From Nymphaea colorata (taxonomy: Eukaryota > Streptophyta > Magnoliopsida > Nymphaeales > Nymphaeaceae), in assembly GCF_008831285.2 (NCBI RefSeq), contig NC_045144.1, positions 2,844,268 to 2,908,267 on the forward strand: a stretch of DNA of 64,000 nt, in the 5' to 3' direction. This document shows positions 37,801 to 50,300 of the stretch, piece by piece. Made by a program: the position numbers and the translations under genes. The notes beneath the pieces are model-generated. The model was given only the letters and a program-made list of their open reading frames with translations. It searched no databases and was not told the DNA's origin. Every line of letters begins with the position of its first letter. Position 1 is the stretch's first letter.

Positions 37801-40800
37801 TTTCACAGTGTGGATTGGAAAAATCTCCTTTGGACCATTCTCTATTCATCAAGAAGATCTCCAAAGGTATAGTTGTTATGGTAGTTTATGTTGATGACAT
37901 TATCCTGACAGGTGATTGTGATCAAGAAATTTCGATCACAAAGACTTTCCTTCAAAAGCACTTTGTCACGAAAGATCTTGATCACTTGCGATATTTTCTT
38001 GGGATTGAGGTTGCTCATAACAAAGAAGGTGTAGTGTTGTCAGAGGAAATATGTACTTGACCTACTGCAGGATACTGGGATGTTAGGAGCCGAGCTAGCT
38101 AATCTCCCGATGAATCCACGTCTTCATCTTCATGATGATCAATCAGAGCTAGTAGATTCACGATCTTACAGGTCTCTTATTGGCAAGCTTCTATATGTCA
38201 CTGTGACTAGACCAGATATTAGCTTTGTTGTTGGGAAACTAAGTCAGTTTATGGAAAAACCTAGAAAAGTCCATTGGGATGCTGCATTGATGGTTTTGAA
38301 ATATCTAAAGTCATCTCTGGGCAAGGGCCTCTTTTTCAAGAAAGGTGAATCTCTATAAATTATTGCTTACAGTGATGCTGACTATGCAGGGTCTGTTGAT
38401 GACAGAAAATCCACCACAGGCTTCTGTATCTTTGTTGGGGGCAACCTAATATCATGGAGAAGCAAGAAACAGAATGTAGTTTCGAGATCAACTGCATAAT
38501 CTGAATATAGAGCAATGGCTCAAACGGCTACTGAGATGACTTGGGTTAAGTCTATGTTAACAAATATGAGTATTGAAGTTCCTCTTCCTATGAAAATGTA
38601 CTGTGATAACAAGGCTGCCACTTACATTGCAAATAATCCAGTATTTCATGAGAGAACAAAGCACATAGAGGTCGATTGTCATTATATTCGGGATCTTATA
38701 CAATGAGGTGTTGTGTCTACAGTTCATGTAGCTTCTGAAGATCAGGCGGCAGATATGTTTACTAAGGCTCTTCCTATTGGTGATTTTTCTAGATGTTGTA
38801 ACAAGCTGAGCATGATTGATATCTATGCTCCAGCTTGAGGGGGAGTGTTGAAATTAGGAAGTTTATATTTAAATGTGGTAGTTTTTTTATTATTTAAAAG
38901 TTAGAGTCTTCTTTAGTCATTTATATCTTTTTGTGTCTCTCTTGTGTAAAGACACCAGCCGACCCCTATTCTCTCTTTAAATAAGAGATTAGGGTTAGCA
39001 ATGAAGACACGATAGTTTGTTCTCACTCTCTCTCTCTCTCCCTCTCGTTCTCTTCTTTTGTTCCCTCTCTTTTCTCCATCTTCTGCAACAGAAATATGAT
39101 GAGCACATATTACTCCATTCTTGACTAGTTCATGCACTAAGTGGTAGTCCATCTCTATGTGCTTGGTTAGGTCGTGCATGATAGGATTTGCAGAGTTATG
39201 TAATGCTGATTTGTTATTGCAAAGCAACAAAATTGGTTCTGTTATGTGTACTCATAAGATTGCTAGATGATCTTTCAACCAAAGCAATTCACCAGCTGTG
39301 ATTCTCAATGGATGAACGTGAAACTGTATGTTGCTTCTTTGTCTTCCCAAAAGTCAATGCTCCACCCAATATAGCTTACCAATTAGAGTTCAATACGATT
39401 TTTTGTCTATAACCTCAGATTGTTCATCATGGAGGTGAAGTTTGGCCTCATAGGAATAGATGCAGGCTTAGTCCCCGGCATACCTGTCTCTTGTGATGGA
39501 TCTAGCACATATTTTGTTGAGATAAAGTCACTCCTCTAGTTTTAGCAACCTCCATTCCCAAGAATTAACGAAGAGCACCTAGGTCCTTGGTCAAAGTGTT
39601 TTTGCAAATAGTGTTTACTTTCAGACATCTCCTTATCGGTGTCTCCAGTCCTGGAGCATTGAATGCAGTGACGTTAAGGACAGGTACCCAATACCTATTA
39701 TTGAGGAGTTGCTTGACGAACTCCATGGTGCCACCCATTTCTCCAAGTTAGATCTACATGCAGGTTACCATCAGATCTGCGTTGCTGCAGAAGACGTCCT
39801 TATAATGGCCTTCCATACGCATGATGGGCATCACAAATTCCGGGTTATGCCATTTGGCCTAACAAATGTTCCATCTACATTCCAGTCACTGATGAATGAC
39901 ATCTTCAGGCCTTACCTTTTCAGGTTCGTGCTACTTCTTTTTTGGATGATATCTTTATCTATAGCGTAGTGGAGGAGATGCACCCCCAGCACCTATGGAT
40001 TGTGTTGGCGATGCTGCAAGAACACCAGCTCCATGCCAAGCTGTCCAAGTGCTCCTTCGGAGTGCCACAGCAGAGCTAGGTCCTACATTTCGCATAAGTC
40101 CGCCAATGAAAGGGAACTCATAGCAATTGTCTTAGCTGTGTTTAAATGGAAGTATTACCTGCCCGGCCGACACTTCCAAGTTTTGACAGACCACCGCAGT
40201 CTGTACTATTGCCTCAAACAACAGGTCTTGTCTCCTACATTGCAGAAATGGGTCTTTAAGCTGATGGGATTCGATTTTGACGTCAAGTTCAGGAAGGGAA
40301 GAGAAAATATGCAGCAGAACTATCACAGGCTAGTACACTGCCCGACAACCTCTTCATGGCCATCTCTCAGATACAGCTTCCTCTGTAGCACAAAATTAAG
40401 GAAGCCCACCAATAGAGTGAGTTAGTGAGGTGAATCAGGAGTCAGCTACAAGACAGCCCCATACAACGTTATGGCTACGAGTGGAAGGATCCATACTTGC
40501 GATATAAGGGATGGATCTTCATTCCCCTGGATTTTGATCTCCCACAGTTTCTCTTGGAATATTTTCATGATGAAAAAACCTTAGGTTACGGTGGGACAGA
40601 GAGCACTTATCGCCGTTAGAGAGCCACCTTCTTCCGGCGGGCATGAAAAGGGTGGTCAGGGAGTATGTTAGAACCTGTGATGTATGTCAAAGGAACAACT
40701 CAGAGATAATGAGACCTGCAGGTCTGCTGCAGCCACTGCCAATTCTTGAACAAAGCTGGGAAGACATTTCGATAGATTTCATCGAAGGGCTTCTGAAGTC

Positions 40801-42333
40801 GCAAGGCTACTATCTTGGTGGTTGTCAATCGTCTGTCCAAATATTCACACTTTATAGCATTTTCACACCCATACACGGCAAAGGCAGTGGCATGCGCATT
40901 TTAAGATACAGTGGGACGAGTTCACGGCCTTCCTCTCTCCATTGTAAGTGATCGGGATTTCCTGTTTCTTAGCTCATTTTGGAAAGAGTACTTCTAGCTA
41001 CAGGGAACAAAATTACAGATGAGCATGGATTACCATCCACAATTGGACGGCTAGTCAGAAATTGTTAACAAAAGCCTTGAAACCTACTTGCGCTGCTTCG
41101 AAGAGCAGCGACCCAAGCTACGGGCTAATTACCTACAGTGGGCAGAATTTGCATATAACACACGCTGGCACTCTACCACAAGAAAAACACCTTTTGAGGC
41201 TGTTTATGGCAGACAACCACTGAACCTTAGGCATTAGCAGCCAGGGTCTACCAGGGAGGAGTTCGTTGACATCCAGCTCGGGTGCAGGGATGCCATCTTC
41301 AAGGACCTCAAGCAACATTTAGCAGCATTCAGAAACAAAATGGCGATCCAGTATAATCGACGGCATTGAAACCAATAGTTTCAGGAGGGAAACTAGGTCC
41401 TTCTGCGACGACAAACTCACTGGTCCATTAAGGCCCACAGGGTTCTCAGAAATTGGGACCAAAATTCTTCAGCCCCTTCCAGATCAAGAGAAAGATAAGG
41501 ACCTTGGCATATGAACTGATTCTACTTGAGGGAAGCTTGATTCACTGTCTTTCACGTATCCAAGCTCAAGAGCAGTCACCGTCCACCCTACGAAGAAGAA
41601 ACAGCTTCGCCCGTCCTGATGGAACCCTCATCTAGCACACCATAGAGGCAATTGGGCATAAGGAAGACCAATGTAGTTAGCAGACGACAGACGGAATGGC
41701 TGGGGGAATGGTCCAATCATGACGAACTTTCGGCCACATGGGAGTCAGCTGAAGAGATACAAAGACATTTTCCAGAGTTTGCACTTTGAGGACACGGTGA
41801 TTGTGAGCCGTCAACCCGGTAGACGATGGTAGTCATAGAGTTAGTAGCGGTTTAGAGTTGGGACTAGCGGGTCAGACATAGACTCAGTATGTAATAAACC
41901 CAACCGAGATCGAGCTGTATATAAGCCGAAGGGGGTTAACCCTAGAAAGGGGAGATGAGGGTAATCACTGGAAGCTGGGCTTCTAGCTGCTGGGTCACGT
42001 GAGTAGTGTGGCTGGCTAAGAGGCTTTAAGCCCTTAAGCAGCCGAGTTTTCCTCTTGTTAGCGGAGAAGCTAACACAGACAAACCAGGAGAGATTGGATA
42101 AACGGTAACATGTCAAATGCTATACAGATCGAGTAAACGTGCTCTTCTTTGAGCCTTTCACTGTTCTTTGATGGGTTCTTCATAGTATAATCTTGAAGAT
42201 GTACCTATGTCACATGGACTCTTCAAAAAAGGGGCAGCACCCACGTCAATGTGACGTGGGTGCGGCTTTGACTTGCTCCCCAGTGATAGAAATGTAGCAC
42301 CAATATCTGTAACCCGAAAACAGCACTCACGCA

Positions 42334-42383
<50 letters not shown>

Positions 42384-45300
42384 ACAAGAAGAAACTGAGG
42401 AGAAGAAGCCGTAGCCAAAATGGTTTGCACGGCCTCTATTTATAATCTCATTTTCAGAATTCTAAGAGTCTCCAATCGTAGAATCCTAGGAGATTTCACA
42501 AGCTCCAAGGACATTAATTACATCATAGAAACCTAAGAGACTTCACATATTACAAGGATATTAACTACAACATAGAATCCTAGGAGACTTCCCATATAAC
42601 AAGGATATTAACTATAACATAGAATCCTAGGAGACTCTTCACATGTTACAAGGACATTAAATATTTTAACACATTCTACAAGGAGGTGGAATCCTAAGAG
42701 ACTCCTCTTCAACGTGCTGGTGAAGGATTTATATTTTAACACCCTCCCTCAAGTTGTGCATGGTTTTGCACCATGTACAACTTGCCTTTTAGAAACCAGA
42801 ATCGTTCCTTTGTTAATCCTTTTGTAAATAAGTCTGCAACTTGTTCATCTGTACGAACATAAATAGGCTGAATTTCCTTGTCTTCCACCTTTTGTCTAAC
42901 AAAGTGTTGATCAATCTCAATGTGCTTTGTTCGACCATGTTGTACGGGATTAAAGGCAATGTTAATAGCGCTTTGATTATCGCACATTAACATTGATGTT
43001 TTAATCTTTTCTCCAATGTCTTCTAGCAAATGTCTAACCCATGTAACTTCAGCAGTACCTGCAGCCATGCATCTGTATTCTGCTTCAGTGCTGGATCTTG
43101 CTACTGCCTTTTGCTTTCGACAACTCCAAGACACAAGATTACGTCCAATGAAAATACAAAAACCAGAAATGGACTTTCTTTGATCGGGATCTCCAGCCCA
43201 ATCTGCATCTGTGAATGTCATAAGTTGATGTCCAGTAGTTATATTTTCACTCTTACCATAAACTAAGCCATCTCCTGCTGTCCCTTTAAGATATCTTAAT
43301 ATTCTTTTGACAGCATCCATGTGAGTATCTCTAGGTGCATGCATAAATTGGGATACTTGATTCACAGCATATATAATATCTGGTCTAGTAAATGTAAGAT
43401 ATTGAAGTGCCCCAACAATACTTCGATATTGCGTAGGATCTTCATATAACTCCCCATCTTGAGCACTTAGTCTTTGATTTAGAACACTAGGAGTTCCAAC
43501 AGGCTTACAATCAGACATACCTGACTTTTTCAACAAATCCAACGTGTATTTCTGTTGTGTCAATGTGAGGCGATTATTGTGCCTATCAATCTCCACTCCA
43601 AGAAAGAATCGTAAATCACCAAGCTCTTTCATTTTGAAGTTTTGCATCATCAAAACTTTAGCTTCTTCTATGTGTTTTTCTGAATTGCCTGTGATAACAA
43701 TATCATCAACATATATAAGAAGTAAAGTAAATATGTTTTCCTTTCGATAAATGAAAAGAGAGTGATCTAGAGGACATCTCCGAAAACCACATTCTTGAAT
43801 CTTGCAAGAGAAACTGTCAAACCACGAACGTGAGGCCTGTTTAAGTCCATAAATAGATTTTCTTAGTTTGCAAACCCATGCATGAGAGTCTCCTTTTGTG
43901 TATCCTGGAGGTTGTTCCATATATACTTCCTCCCTTAAATCACCATGAAGAAAAGCATTCTTCACGTCCATTTGATGTAGTCTCCATCCATATTCAACTG
44001 CCAATGATATAATCACGCGAATTGTTCCCATTTTGATCACAGGGCTGAATGTCTCATCATAATCTTCTCCATATTGTTGTGTAAACCCTTTTGCTACTAA
44101 CCTTGCTTTGTGTCTTTCTATGCTACCGTCAGGTTTGTATTTAATTTTGTATACCCATTTGGAGCCCACTACGTTCTTTTCGTGTGGCCTCGGAACGATC
44201 TCCCATGTTCCACATTCATGCAAGGCATCCATTTCTTCTTTCATAGCTTTTCTCCAATGATGTGATTTTGATGCTTGATCAAATGAAGTAGGTTCTTCCT
44301 CCTTGCCAACTTTTGCCATGAATAACTGAAAATCAAGTGATAAAGAATCATAGCTAACCCACCTGTGAATGGGATGACGAATGCGTTGGGATCTTCTAAG
44401 GTGGGGCATGTTGTCTTCTTCACTGTGAGCATCTCTGTCCCTTAGTCGTCGACTGTAGATAAGACCCGAATATCGATGTGCATCGTTGCTCTGTTCATTA
44501 TTGTTTTCGTGATGACTTGATGACTGTGTTGGATCTTCTTGATTTTCACTTTGAGCCATATCCGACGGTTGTATTGCTCTCTCTGAATCTTCACTTTGAG
44601 GCACATCATTTTCTATAACAGGATCTGCATTGAATAACTGTGTACTGGTCCAGGGATCATAAGATTCAATGGTCATAGGCATTTCATTTGTATTATCAAA
44701 ACTATGTTCATCAAAAATGACATTTCTTGAAGTTTTGATACGTTTAGTTGTTGGATCATAGCATCGAAAACCTTTATATTCATCAGCATATCCAACGAAT
44801 CTACATTGAATAGCTTTGTCTTGAAACTTGTTCCTCAAGGCAGCATCAACGTGAACATAGCATACACAACCAAAAACCTTCAAGTTCTTGTAATCAGGTT
44901 GTTTGCCTAAGAGTGTAAAATATGGCGATTTAGACATCAAGAGTGTCATAGGCAAACAATTTATTATGTATACAGCAGTATGGAAGGCTTCAGTCCACAA
45001 GAAAATGGGCACATTAGTATCATGCATCATGCTCATGGCGCTTTCAACTATATGTCGATGTTTCCGCTCAACTACACCATTTTGTTGTGGTGTGTAAGGG
45101 CAGGAAATTTGTCTAGTTATCCCTTTTTCACGTAGAAATTCAATAAAATCAAGCGAGGAATATTCTCCCCCTCCATCACATTGAAAATGCACCACATTGG
45201 ATGAAAATTTAGTTTGAATCATGGCATAGAAGTTTCGAAATATGTGAGGTACTTCTGATTTGTGTTTCATGAAGTAAATCCAGGTGAAACGTGAGTAAGA

Positions 45301-47322
45301 GTCAATGAATAAGACATAATATCTTGACCCAGACATGGAATCAATAGGGGCTGGCCCCCATACATCAGAAAAAATAGTTTCAAAAGGTTTGGAAGCCCTT
45401 TGATTTATATTATGGAAAGGTAAAACATGACTCTTACAAAGTCCACAACTTGAACATTTTTTGACACTTGAAGTAAGAGGTAAACTTGATCTTGGAATGA
45501 GACTATCTGTGACAAGTTTTTCAATGAAATGTCGACCACAGTGTCCTAGCCGACTATGCCACAAATCAGACTCCAAAAATTGGTTAGGGCCCCTTACTTT
45601 TGATTGAAAATGGCAAGAACTTGGCACTGATGATGCATTATGAGAAAGAGAAAATGTCTTCAATCCTATATCAAAAGTGGATGAATCCTTGGGTAGACAT
45701 TCCTTGAGGACGTACATATTCCCTTGACGCTCCCCTCTAGCGAACATTTTCTTCGTTTGGAGGTCCTTGACATAGACAGAAGAAGGTGTGAATTCAACAG
45801 AAGAGCTTGTATCATCAATGAGTTTAGAAATGGATATGATGTTCTTTTTGATATTGGGAGCAAGAACAACATTAGACAGTGATAGAGACGAGGATGACAA
45901 TGGAATATGTGCATTTCCAATATGTGTAATAGGATGAGATTTTCCATCACCTGTTATAATGCAACTTCTACCGTAATGAGGGGATAAGTTAGTCAATTTA
46001 CCTGCATTTCCTGTCACATGGGTAGCTGCACCTGAATCCAAGAACCATTCTCCCTGCTCATTTTGCTTTATAGTCATCTTTGAGAATGCGGCCATCAATA
46101 GCTGTTGCATATCTTCAGCGGTGGATTTAGAACTTTGTCCTCCTTGTTTATAATCATGTCTTACCCCTTTGTTTTTATTTTGAGGATTAAACCAACATTG
46201 TGCCTTCATGTGTCCTTTCTTGTTGCACTGAAAACAAATTGGTATTTTTCTTGAAGTATCCAAAGGAGACATACCTTGGTTATGTGGTGTTGGTAGAATG
46301 CCACGACCACCATGGTTGGAGTTCCCATGACTCTTACCAAACTTTACATTCATAGCCAACACATTTTGGGAGTTCCCTTGATCAGTCCTTTCAATGACTC
46401 TTTTCATATTCATTTCATGTTGGAGAAGTTTACCTTGTAGTTCGTTGAAGGAAGGCAGAACAGGAAGGACCTCAAGAGCTGTAATAAAAGCATGATAATC
46501 ATGCCCAAGTCCATTCAAGGTTTGCTGCACCTTTTCCTTATCAGAAATGTTATTCCCTGAGGCAGCAAGTTGGTCTGCGACGGCCTTAATACGCCCCAAA
46601 TAATCCATGATAGACGTTGAACCTTTGCTCAAGTTCTGAAATTCTTTCTTTAAGTACATAATTCGAGCTTCTGATATTTGGGAAAAGGTATCAGCAAGGG
46701 TTTCCCATAATTCTTCTGCAGTACAATCATCAGAAACTGAAAGTAACACTTGTTGAGATAAAGTGGACAAAATATACGCAACCAGACTTTGATCACGTCT
46801 CATCCACATAGCATGTTCAGGATTGTTGTCTTCATGAACATCAATAACTTCTCCTGCCTCATTTTTTATTTCCTGTAAGACGGATATTGGTGGAGCCTTT
46901 GTTGAACCATCGAGATGTCCAAAGAGGCCTTGACTTCTTATGAAAGGCATGATTTGCCTTTTCCAGATCAGATAATTCTCATGGTTGAGTTTTTCGGTAA
47001 TAAGGTGAGGAAGAAAACTTGAGGACATGCCAGAATGCGAAAGGTTTTCCATGACAGCAGAAAGGAATGGTATATAGGTAGAAGATGAAAGGGAAAGAAG
47101 ACACGATATAACAAGATGTGTCCTTGGTAAGCAAGAAGAAAAAGGAACAAGAATTGCGCAAGAGAAAAGTAAATTCAGGATAGAGACAAGATGAGAAAAG
47201 AGTTCTAACCAGATCAGACCTGTTTGGGCATTTCGTTTGGTAGAGATAACGTAACCTGGCGCTCTGATACCATGATAGAAATGTAGCACCAATATCTGTA
47301 ACCCGAAAACAGCACTCACGCA

Positions 47323-47374
<52 letters not shown>

Positions 47375-50300
47375 ACAAGAAGAAACTGAGGAGAAGAAGC
47401 CGTAGCCAAAATGGTTTGCACGGCCTCTATTTATAATCTCATTTTCAGAATTCTAAGAGTAATCGTAGAATCCTAGGAGATTTCACAAGCTCCAAGGACA
47501 TTAATTACATCATAGAAACCTAAGAGACTTCACATATTACAAGGATATTAACTACAACATAGAATCCTAGGAGACTTCCCATATAACAAGGATATTAACT
47601 ATAACATAGAATCCTAGGAGACTCTTCACATGTTACAAGGACATTAAATATTTTAACACATTCTACAAGGAGGTGGAATCCTAAGAGACTCCTCTTCAAC
47701 GTGCTGGTGAAGGATTTATATTTTAACACCCAGCTGCACCATATTCGATTCCCTTTCATTTTTTTTTTCCTTTTTTCTTTTTCTCCTCTCTCTCCCTCTA
47801 TGTTTTTCTTTACAATAATAAAAGTAAAAAACAAAAAAGGACAGAGATTCTAAGAAACAACCATATAATTATATATATACACCTCGCTGCACCCCCACAG
47901 CGAATTTTTTTGGGATGTGCAGCACTGGCACCTACATCCGCAGCTGCATCGGGACCTACACCCAACATCCATGTGACATAGGATGTAACCTTCATTGAAC
48001 TATGTCAGGATTTAAGACGTGCCCATTATGAGAATGTTCTGAATTTTCATTTAATTTCAACAGAAAATCACTAGTTGTTTAGGCATGTTAAGCAGCTTTA
48101 TATGTATCTAATACTTGGTATTGTGCCTTTCAGTAACATTTCACAAAATATTTCCTATAAGCAGTTCGGCAAGAAGAAATATGCCACGATGGTGAGGGCT
48201 TACTCTTCTTATCCTTGTTTAGTAAATTGAAGCTAGCATTTTTTTTCCTTTTCTATTAGAAGCCTTCTTATTTGATGGTCGACAACCATGTAAAGTTTCA
48301 CATTGTGTGCTCGTTCAATTAAATATGTTGTGTGGTGATTTTCTATTTTTTTTATTAGAGTTTCTTTATTCCACAAAATCTTACATGCTGCTGTCTGAAA
48401 AACTAACAGGTATCGCTGACTGGACACTTGTTTGATAAATTTTTAATAAATGAAGCTTTGGATGTTATTGAAGCTGCTGGTGGATCCTTTCATTTGGTCA
48501 GATGTGAAGTTGGTCAGAGTGTTGATGCCATGTCATATTCAGAGCTTGAAGTAAGTTGTCTTTAAGTTCATCAGCTGTGCATCCTTGTGATATATCTTTT
48601 GTGATCATCCTTTACCACTTTTTGATTCATTTTCTTGACATTCAAATGTTTTGGCATTTGGGAAACTGCATGTAGTCATTGAAATGGAATTCAGTGGCAG
48701 ATAAAATTAAGAAAGAGCTATGTATTGTGAAAAATGTGTGGCTATGCTATCGGAAAACTGAAAATGACAGCTTAACTGGGGGCATCATATCTTTATTTAT
48801 GCAAAAGTGCTTAAGAGACCATAGCAGACAAGCTCAATGACTGTGCTGTGGGCTGGTTGGTAACATATCAACTTGTTGAAACAAAAAAGGAATAGAACAG
48901 TCACCAAGCACAGATTTAACGTGGAAAACCCCTTCACTAGAGGGAAAAAACCACGGGTGAGGAGGACTAGTGCCCACTAGCAGCCATACACACTCTCTTC
49001 AATATTTCATTTACACAGAAAATTTAGGGTTTACAATGACATGAGTAGAGCCTTAAGAGGAATACACACTGGACCGGGTCCAGGCCCCTACACTAAAACA
49101 CATCAACACTCCCCATCAAGTTTGGCAGACATATCAAACATGCTCAACTTGGATACATTTTTCTCAAACAAAGTAAAATATAGGGCTTTAGTCAGAAGAC
49201 TCAGAACATCAGCAGTTTGGTCTTCAGACTTCATGTATGGTAAGATTAATTCTTTAGCATCAATTCTCTCACGAATTAAGTGACGGTCAATCTCAACATG
49301 CTTTGTTCTGTCATGTAGCACAAGGTTGTTGGCTAAGTTGATCGCAGACTTATTATCACAATACATCTTCATTGGTCCTTCAGTCTCTATTCTAATATCA
49401 GTCAACAATACTTTCAGTCATAGTAATTCAGATACTCTCGTAGAAACAACTCTATATTGTGAGTGGGAACAAATATCTTGTCTCTTCCTCCGCAAAATAA
49501 TAAGATTTCCCCTCAAGTAGACACAATACCATGAAGTAGATCTTCTAGTATCCACACAGCCTGCCCAATCTGCATCGGAGTACCCTTCAATCTCAATAGC
49601 CCTTGTTTTACATATAGGAGCCCCTTGCCAGGATTTCTCTTCAAGTAGTACAAGATCCTGTCAACAACCTTCAAGTGAGCATCTGTATGGGCATGCATGA
49701 ACTGACTCATCACATTTACAGCACAGTAATATCAGGTCTGGTGAGAGTAAGATAGATCAACTTTCCAACGAGACGTTGATACCTCCCTTGGCCTCTTCAC
49801 AAAGAGGTTATCCATCCCTAATACTAGGCTTGTGTCCAGAATCCAGAGGTGTAGAAGCAGGTCTACACCCTAGTTTTGTTGTCTCCTTCAGTAAATCCAA
49901 GGTATACTTCCTTTGATTCAGTACAAGGGTTGTACCTGATCTAGCAATTTCAATACCAAGAAAATATCTTAGTTTGCCAAGGTCCTTGAGATCAAATTCG
50001 GCAGCCAATAAACCCTTTAATCTTGTTATCTCATCTTCATCATCGCCTATAATAATCATGTCATCAATATAGACTAACAAAAGAGTGACTAACAAAAGAG
50101 TAACTTTACATTCCTTCCTCATCACAAGTATAGTATGACCTCCATTTCCTTGATTGTAGCCATGTTGTCTCATTACAAGTCTAAGACGTTCAAACCATGC
50201 TCAGGGAGATTGCTTGAGTCCATATAAAACTTTTTTCAACTTGCAGCATTTTCCTGGTTCTTCATATCCTAGGGGCATACACATATGCACCTCCTCTTCA

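Larger units (their letters stand above)
34122..39090 (+). mobile_element. Copia element C, + strand, young LTRs, gag-less and coding-dead
   Basis: LTRs are 34122-34364 (243 bp) and 38846-39090 (245 bp), TGTTGAAATT...TCTGCAACA, with perfect TSD GAAAT (34117-34121 and 39091-39095). The primer site TGGTATCAGAGCC starts right after the left LTR at 34365. Polypurine tract GAGGGGGAG precedes the right LTR. The LTRs differ by three substitutions and one TC repeat unit. Inserted into older element E in opposite orientation. The leader (34378-35522) carries a (TA)n tract and a piece resembling the LTR end of the A family. Confidence 0.95.
33250..39650 (-). mobile_element. Old Copia element E, minus strand, interrupted by element C
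   Basis: The 3' LTR ends at about 34007 (TTCTTCAACA), followed by a polypurine complement (CACCCTCATCAAACTGGG). Its start, near 33.25 kb, is not defined. RNase H C-terminal sequence runs to 34121, is cut by element C, and resumes at 39096 with [20 protein letters not shown] and [14 protein letters not shown]. Degraded RT text follows to about 39650, where Gypsy F begins. The 5' half is missing. It is riddled with stops and is the oldest layer here. Confidence 0.75.
42284..47728 (-). mobile_element. Copia element G, minus strand, coding-intact and very recent
   Basis: LTRs 42284-42741 (458 bp) and 47273-47728 (456 bp), TGATAGAAATG...TTTTAACA on the + strand, with a perfect TSD CCCAG (42279-42283 and 47729-47733). 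The primer-site complement GCGCTCTGATACCA lies left of the right LTR. By eye the LTRs differ only in the length of a GA tract and one 4-bp indel (CTCC near 42472), with no substitution seen. With an open 1438-codon frame this is the youngest and most complete element here. A TATA-like ATTATAAATAG (minus strand) lies in each LTR. Confidence 0.96.
42205..47981. mobile_element. hAT-like element 2, split by Copia G
   Basis: Left end CTATGTCACATGGA (42205) and right end TCCATGTGACATAG (to 47981) are perfect inverses over 14 bp. The flanks AGATGTAC and GATGTAAC match over most of 8 bp with a one-base slip. Removing Copia G and one TSD copy leaves about 327 bp, with GGGTGCGG and GCACC words as in the element at 28748. 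Coordinates include the nested Copia. Confidence 0.8.

Noticed and set aside
47053-47421. N-terminal extension of the element G frame (123 codons with a poly Leu-Ser run)
   Set aside because: Its start lies in the 5' LTR and the Leu-Ser run is a translated GA tract; the gag-like start is the Met at 47052.
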